NCBI RefSeq assembly: GCF_021347895.1
Contig: NC_067121.1
Span: forward strand, 29,871,974-29,935,973
Direction of reading: 5' to 3'
Length of the DNA: 64,000 nucleotides
DNA from: Acanthochromis polyacanthus
Lineage: Eukaryota; Chordata; Actinopteri; Pomacentridae
Under the pieces are notes generated by a model that was not told the DNA's origin, ran no database searches, and saw nothing but the letters and a program-made list of their open reading frames with translations. The translations under genes were made by a program, and so were the position numbers. This document shows, piece after piece, positions 59,173-64,000 of the stretch. The stretch's first letter is position 1. Every line of letters starts with the position of its first letter.

Positions 59173-60440
59173 TGTGTAGACTTCCCAGAGATATTGTTCC
59201 ATGAGAAAGTTGATCCATGGTTGAATAAATGTTTGAAATTACTACAGTGAATACCTGAGAGCCTTATTGCATTATCTTATTATATTTTGAATTGACACTT
59301 GTGCCTTTCCTTTATGCAAATAAGGACATTTCCAACATTGAACTGAAGCAGAAAATGCACAAGTTGATGCATGAAAATACACCAGAATGTAGGAAATAAA
59401 GTGTTTGATGCTCAGAATTATGGAAGCTTAGACTTAATGTGTCCCTCCCAAATGTTCAAACAAAATCTAAAGTCATGCAAAAGTGGTACGCTGCTAGCAT
59501 CATTATCTCTAATCACAAAATATTTCACCCTCCTTCTTCGTCATTCCCTCAGTTGGCATTTCTCTATGAAAACAATAAGACAACTCCCCCTCTTCCTATT
59601 GTTTGTGACTCTTTTCCTACACTTCAACAATTTCATGTAGTTTTTATCCAAACCGAGAGTAGAAACAACACAAGCAAGTTAGGAGAAAACAACTTGGATA
59701 AGTGGCAGAAAACAAGTTCAAGTGTGATAATAGGCCCATGTATCTACAGGCAGTGCAGATGTAATAGAATTTTTTAAACATGTATTTAGTTTGCTGCTTG
59801 TGTCAGCATATAAAGGTCCTTAATGTCCATATATAAGTTTTTCTTTTGCATGTCAACCTGTCCACATGGTGTTTTGTACATGCTGACACGTGTTGTTAGC
59901 AAAATAAGCAGTAACTGTCATGACTGAGCATTTTCACCCTGAAACTGCAATCTACTGATGACCGTCTCAAAAACACAGATTCAGACTTTCAGGGATTCAT
60001 ATGTAACAGACCTAAGGAACCAATCAGATCATTACTTTTTAGTTAAGCATGAATGGATGAAGTTACTTCATTATTAAACTTGTAGGGCAGAGTAGTGTTT
60101 CAGCAGGTGTAGGTGAGGTGGTGTACTTGAGTTGCAATGAGCAGGAAGAGGTGGATATGACTAGAGGCAGGGACTTCATAGATCTGTAAGGTTTTTTTAA
60201 TGCAGGGAATGAATATTTTCAACTTATAAATGTGTAACTTTGAAACAGAGGTTTGAGTTTTATGTGGTTTAATCAGTGATCACGTTCAAGAACAAGTGTT
60301 TAAAAGTTGTCTCTCTGCATTTATTTCACTCTGTTTGTGATTTTATCTTCCTGATGCTCATCTCTGAGGCTGAATCATTACGGAGCAGACATAATTAGCA
60401 GCTTTCCACCATAATCCAGAAGCTATAAAACGTGAAAAGT
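59173..60440. other. Intergenic sequence, no gene recognised
   Basis: Overlapping short frames at 59371-59777 lack domains and splice context. Nothing else is supported. Confidence 0.5.
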
Positions 60441-60579
60441 ATAATAACTTTAATTCTGAGTAAACATGAGGACAGACAGAGCCAGTTATTCAGAGGGAGG
60501 ATGGTTGCTGGGAGGGATCCTGACCTACTTTTCCAGCAGAACGACTAATGCAGGTGTGTCACTGCTCCCGTACTCCTCT

Positions 60580-60760
60580 CTCGCGCCAGTCCTTTGGATC
60601 TCGCGCGCGGTTTCGGTAGGTTTTCGCACGCTACGCAGCGGACCAATCAGAGCGCAGCTTCTTCCTACGAGACGTCCCGTTGCTATGCGGTTGTCCTGGA
60701 GACTTCCCGGTCCGGTCCGGCAGCCAGGGTGAGTTCTGCAGCTCCATTATTACTCCACTA
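60580..60760 (+). promoter_or_regulatory. CpG-rich promoter-like segment with splice donor
   Basis: A sharp rise in CpG (CTCGCGCGCGG, CGCACGCTACGCAGCG) surrounds a CCAAT box at 60643-60647. GTTGTCCTGGAGAC at 60690-60703 fits the RFX X-box pattern RYYNYY-N(1-3)-RRNRAC. A consensus donor CCAGG|GTGAGT follows at 60729. This suggests a plus-strand non-coding first exon ending at 60728. It could be an alternative first exon of gadd45a, or the promoter of an unannotated transcript or of a gene beyond the window. The open frame here (60466-60732) has no recognisable domain and I do not call it. Confidence 0.5.
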
Positions 60761-61083
60761 CTGCATTAAAACTCACTTTGAGCGGCATGTTTCACATGTA
60801 GACTCCTGCTTTGCTTCTTTCAGGCTGTTCTTGAATTGTCCGAAAATATTACTTCACTTAAATAAGACGTGCTTTTGTGCAAAACGTGTTTTTGAGGATC
60901 TAATGCTAAGCAGTAAAGTTACAGCTGTGCACAAGTTATGCTAACATAGCTAATTGCGTGCTGCAGCCGGCCTGCTAAACGGATTTTTTATTTTTATCCA
61001 CATGTTGGAGGAGGCCAGCAGACAGCTGCAGTTACGCTAGTAACTCGGCCGGAGACAGACACGCCTTGTCGCCGCGTGTCTGT

Positions 61084-61147
61084 CCAATCCGGTCCCAGAG
61101 CCCAGCGGCTACATTAGCATACCACCAATGATCGCGGCTATGCAAAT
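61084..61147 (+). promoter_or_regulatory. gadd45a: gadd45a proximal promoter: Oct and CCAAT motifs
   Basis: CCAAT at 61084-61088 and 61125-61129, a perfect octamer ATGCAAAT at 61140-61147, and an octamer-like ATTAGCAT at 61113-61120 lie 180-240 bp before the start codon. In mammals, GADD45A is controlled through OCT-1 and CAAT motifs in its proximal promoter (reported for BRCA1-dependent activation), so the cluster looks conserved. The transcription start was not mapped. Confidence 0.6.
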
Positions 61148-61326
61148 ATTCGCCTGACTCGCATTGTCCCGTACTGTTTTAATGTGAAGTTGCCAGATTT
61201 ATCTCTCAGTTGCAGCACAGTTGGACTACAGATAAAGTGTGTGTCACGTCGAGAAGATACGAGGAAAAAGTGGCCGGTGGTTCTGTACTCTTTGCTCTAA
61301 GGTGGATTTTGGATTTTATGTACAAC

Positions 61327-62740
61327 ATGACATTTGAGGAACTAAATGGGGATTACTCTCAGGAAAGGTAAATAATATGGAATATTAATGTTATTAATGC
61401 ATATTTACGCTGCGGGTGTATCGCCACCGTGTTTATTAAGGTCTGCTGCATGCATTAGTTAAATAATGCATGATTGAGATGATTTTTTTATTGTTGTAAC
61501 TTACAGTTTACAGCTGCAGATGTTAAAATCTGAAGTTTAATCGGTTTTAGCTGTTGAGTCTGTCGCGAGACGCTCTCCACTTTTCGATAACCGGTTAGCT
61601 AACAGCGCTGCACCGACCCGGTTTAAGGTGAAGAAAAACTGATAGTTTGACACGACAGCGCAAATTCAGACTTTTCTACATACGTAAAAGTGATTTTAGT
61701 CGCTGCACTGGCAAGAAATTTGCTTTTTTTAAGTGTCGAAACTAACTTGTGCACATCTGTCGGCTCTGCTCGGAGTGACGCCGGCTGCTTCGCTAGGAGT
61801 CTCCGGAGCAAGGAGTCCAGCTAACTAAAGGGAAGTTTTTGCAGCGACGTTAACGTCATTTTCTCGGTGTTACAGAATGGATACAGTGGCGAAAGCTTTG
61901 GAAGAAGTCCTGACCTCTGCCTTGCCACAGGGCTGCATTACAGTGGGAGTCTACGAGGCTGCCAAGTCCCTCAATGTGTAAGTTCATCTGCTGTCACTCA
62001 GCTGTGAGGCTTTTGTTTGACCTCCTCCTATTAAGAATACCACAGGTGCTACATATGAGCAAACTAACACCCCATCTCTTTTTATTCTCCCCCCACAGAG
62101 ACCCTGATAATGTGGTTTTGTGCATCTTGGCTACGGATGACGAAGACGTCAAAGATGTGGCCCTGCAGATCCACTTCACCCTCATTCAGGCTTTCTGCTG
62201 TGAGAATGACATCAACATCCTGAGAGTCAACAACACCAGGCGCCTGGCAGAAATCCTGGGTGGAGGAGGAGGAGGAGGAGGTGGGAAGCAGAGTGGGGGC
62301 GAACCTCTGGATGTACACTGTGTCCTCGTCACTGTAAGTATTGTTGTTCATCATTCAAAGTGGGTCTTGTTGTGTTTTGATTTCATCCAAGATGTTGAAA
62401 GATGAGTGAAACTCTTAGTCAGGAAAGAACCTGTTAGAACATGTTTTCGAGCATTCAGTAAACATGCTTATGACTCCTCCCTTATATGACTTCCAAGGAA
62501 TTTCAGTACCGGGAAGTGCCTTGCATCTGCATACACAAACACACAAGGACTATCAGCGAGTTACTGCAGTGTAAACCATGCAGAAATATATTCAGCTAAT
62601 ATATTGTCTTTTTCAATTATTTTCAGAGCCCACATTCTACATCATGGAAGGACCCCGCTCTGAGCAAACTGAACCGTTTCTGCAGAGAGAGCCGCTGCAT
62701 GGACCAGTGGGTACCCATCATTAATCTGCCTGAACGATGA
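61327..62740 (+). CDS. gadd45a: Growth arrest and DNA-damage-inducible protein GADD45 alpha
   Basis: Four coding exons: 61327-61367, 61876-61977, 62099-62333 and 62627-62740 (492 bp, 163 aa; human GADD45A is 165 aa). All introns are GT-AG, and the exon layout matches the mammalian gene, with a short first exon (MTFEELNG) joined to [13 protein letters not shown]. The protein is a small acidic L7Ae-fold stress sensor that acts in the nucleus and cytoplasm, binding partners such as PCNA, CDK1 and MTK1/MEKK4 to arrest growth and signal to p38/JNK. Diagnostic stretches are [49 protein letters not shown] and a [13 protein letters not shown] end, which is alpha-type rather than beta or gamma. An unusual run of nine glycines (GGN codons near 62259-62285) replaces the acidic loop after LAEIL. 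Teleosts may carry two alpha copies; which one this is cannot be told. Confidence 0.96.
62437..62469 (+). promoter_or_regulatory. gadd45a: p53 response element in gadd45a intron 3
   Basis: Two half-sites, GAACATGTTT (62437-62446) and AAACATGCTT (62460-62469), each match RRRCWWGYYY at all ten positions. They are separated by 13 bp, the maximum allowed by the classical consensus. The mammalian GADD45A p53 site also lies in intron 3. Binding is inferred from sequence. Confidence 0.75.
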
Positions 62741-63520
62741 ACTTTAAGCTGCAACAATCCTGTCCAGAGAGGAATTTTATCTGCGCAGGAAGAGTGGTGT
62801 GAACCCTGATGGACACATGTAACCACCCAGAGATCAAATTCCAAAGCACTGCTGATGGGAAAAGAAAAATTTGGTGGAAAAAAAAAGTCCCTGTCTGTCT
62901 GCACGGGATGAATTTAAAAGAGAAAAAAAAGCAGGGGGTCTGATTTCCGCTTTGGACCGGACTGTTTGGAGTTGCGTCTGTCAGCTTTTGCAACCAAGAT
63001 GAGACGACGAGGCTCTTGTATCGTCATGAGGTGGAGATGACAAAAAGCGTGTGTGCTTTTAAATGTGGAACTGGACACTGTACAGAAGGATTATATCATG
63101 TGTTTGTTTGGTGAAGCCTCTGTGACGAGTCAGAAAAGTGGGGAGAGACCAGAACATGGAGCTGTTGAGTGGACCAAGGCCTCGGCCTCTCTCTCTCTGC
63201 AGAAACAAAGCACTTGTTGAAACACTGGACCTACTGCAATTTCACTTATTTGATTAAAATTGTTAATGTTGATGTTGCTATTGTCATAATTTAAAAAGGG
63301 AAGGGCTACACATCCAGTGAAGACATTCTGTGTATTTAGTGTTTCTTAAACCAGCTGGCTTTTTTGCCACAAATGAAATAGTTCCTTTGTTACAATTTAA
63401 GTTATTTCTAATTATATTTAAATGTATTTATGTTTCATTTTTTTACCATAAATATTTGCAACATCTGAATACCAGACACATATATGTATTGCTGTCAATA
63501 AAAAGTATTTTTTGGAACAA
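62741..63520 (+). other. gadd45a: gadd45a 3' UTR and polyadenylation signal
   Basis: About 0.78 kb following the stop, ending after AATAAA at 63497-63502. The distal part is T/A-rich with ATTTA words (for example 63426-63430), in keeping with the unstable, stress-regulated mRNA known for this gene. The exact cleavage site was not determined. Confidence 0.7.
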
Positions 63521-64000
63521 GAGCTACACGTGCTTTTTTTTCTTCTTCTTTCATTTCTGGAAATTTGAGCAAAGCCGAGCTGAATTCTGACCTTTTGGCG
63601 GCTGTGAAAAGGGGAGTCACGTGTGGATCACAGGGGTCATGTCGGCCTCTGTGGCCTCAGTGCCATCTCTGAGCTGAACAGAACAATAATCCTCGCCGCT
63701 CTCTCTGCACAGGCTTCTGCCTCGGTCAGCAGGACCATGCTCATTCATCCAAACGGGTTCTCTTTTCACCAATTCTCTGATTTGTTTGCGTTTTCACCAG
63801 CTGACTTCCTAGAAAGGGCGTCTGTACCAAGGACGCATTACCTACATTACATGTCACTTATTGCAAGATATGTACAGTGAGCATTCATAATAGGGCAGTT
63901 GTGCATTTACTGCTTAAACGGCGAGGTTACATCAGGTGTTCTTATGGTGCTTGTGCTGGTGGCTGCTTCTGCCAGTAAGACAGAATGTGTGGCAAAGTTC
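63521..64000. other. Sequence downstream of gadd45a, no gene recognised
   Basis: The frame at 63623-63880 has no domain or splice context. Nothing else is supported. Confidence 0.5.

Overview
This 64 kb window looks like nuclear DNA of a teleost fish. It contains two intact spliced vertebrate genes (an SLC6 neurotransmitter transporter and gadd45a) and many teleost-type mobile elements: Tc1, hAT, piggyBac-like MITEs, fragments of LINE 3' ends, and a non-autonomous LTR element. Nothing prokaryotic is visible, and most open frames are chance or repeat frames.

Positions 1-31,288 are one large satellite array built from two unrelated minisatellite families. Family A is a 49-bp, C/G-containing unit. 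Family B is an AT-rich unit of about 38 bp. Blocks of A (1-9 units) alternate with blocks of B (0.3-1.3 kb) through recurring junction sequences. The composite modules are themselves duplicated at several scales (234 bp, 621 bp, 785 bp, about 1.8 kb, and multi-kb copies at offsets of about 9.5-9.8, 12.1-12.4 and 16.79 kb). No gene is supported here: the overlapping frames arise because the 49-bp unit has no stop codon in any frame and 49 is not a multiple of 3.

Positions 31,300-45,200 are a gene-free zone of mobile-element debris. It holds a MITE-like element, an inverted LTR fragment, degenerate family B copies outside the main array, a 901-bp hAT-type element, a 2.56-kb non-autonomous LTR element carrying an unrecognised frame full of GC-rich minisatellites, and a LINE 3' end.

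Positions 45,268-53,831 hold a complete minus-strand SLC6 gene (14 coding exons, 610 codons before the stop) in the GAT2/GAT3/BGT1-like clade. Its last intron contains an older interspersed repeat split by a 1.63-kb Tc1 element with a frameshifted transposase. Positions 53,832-60,400 are intergenic with more transposon fossils.

Positions 60,580-60,760 hold a CpG-rich, promoter-like segment with a CCAAT box, an X-box-like site and a strong splice donor. It is followed by gadd45a (61,327-62,740, plus strand, four coding exons, 163 aa), which has Oct/CCAAT promoter elements, a perfect-consensus p53 site in intron 3, and a 3' UTR ending at an AATAAA. The transporter and gadd45a are transcribed divergently and nothing suggests that they work together. 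The satellite and the remodelled transporter substrate site are the most unusual contents. I did not find a clear new biological system.
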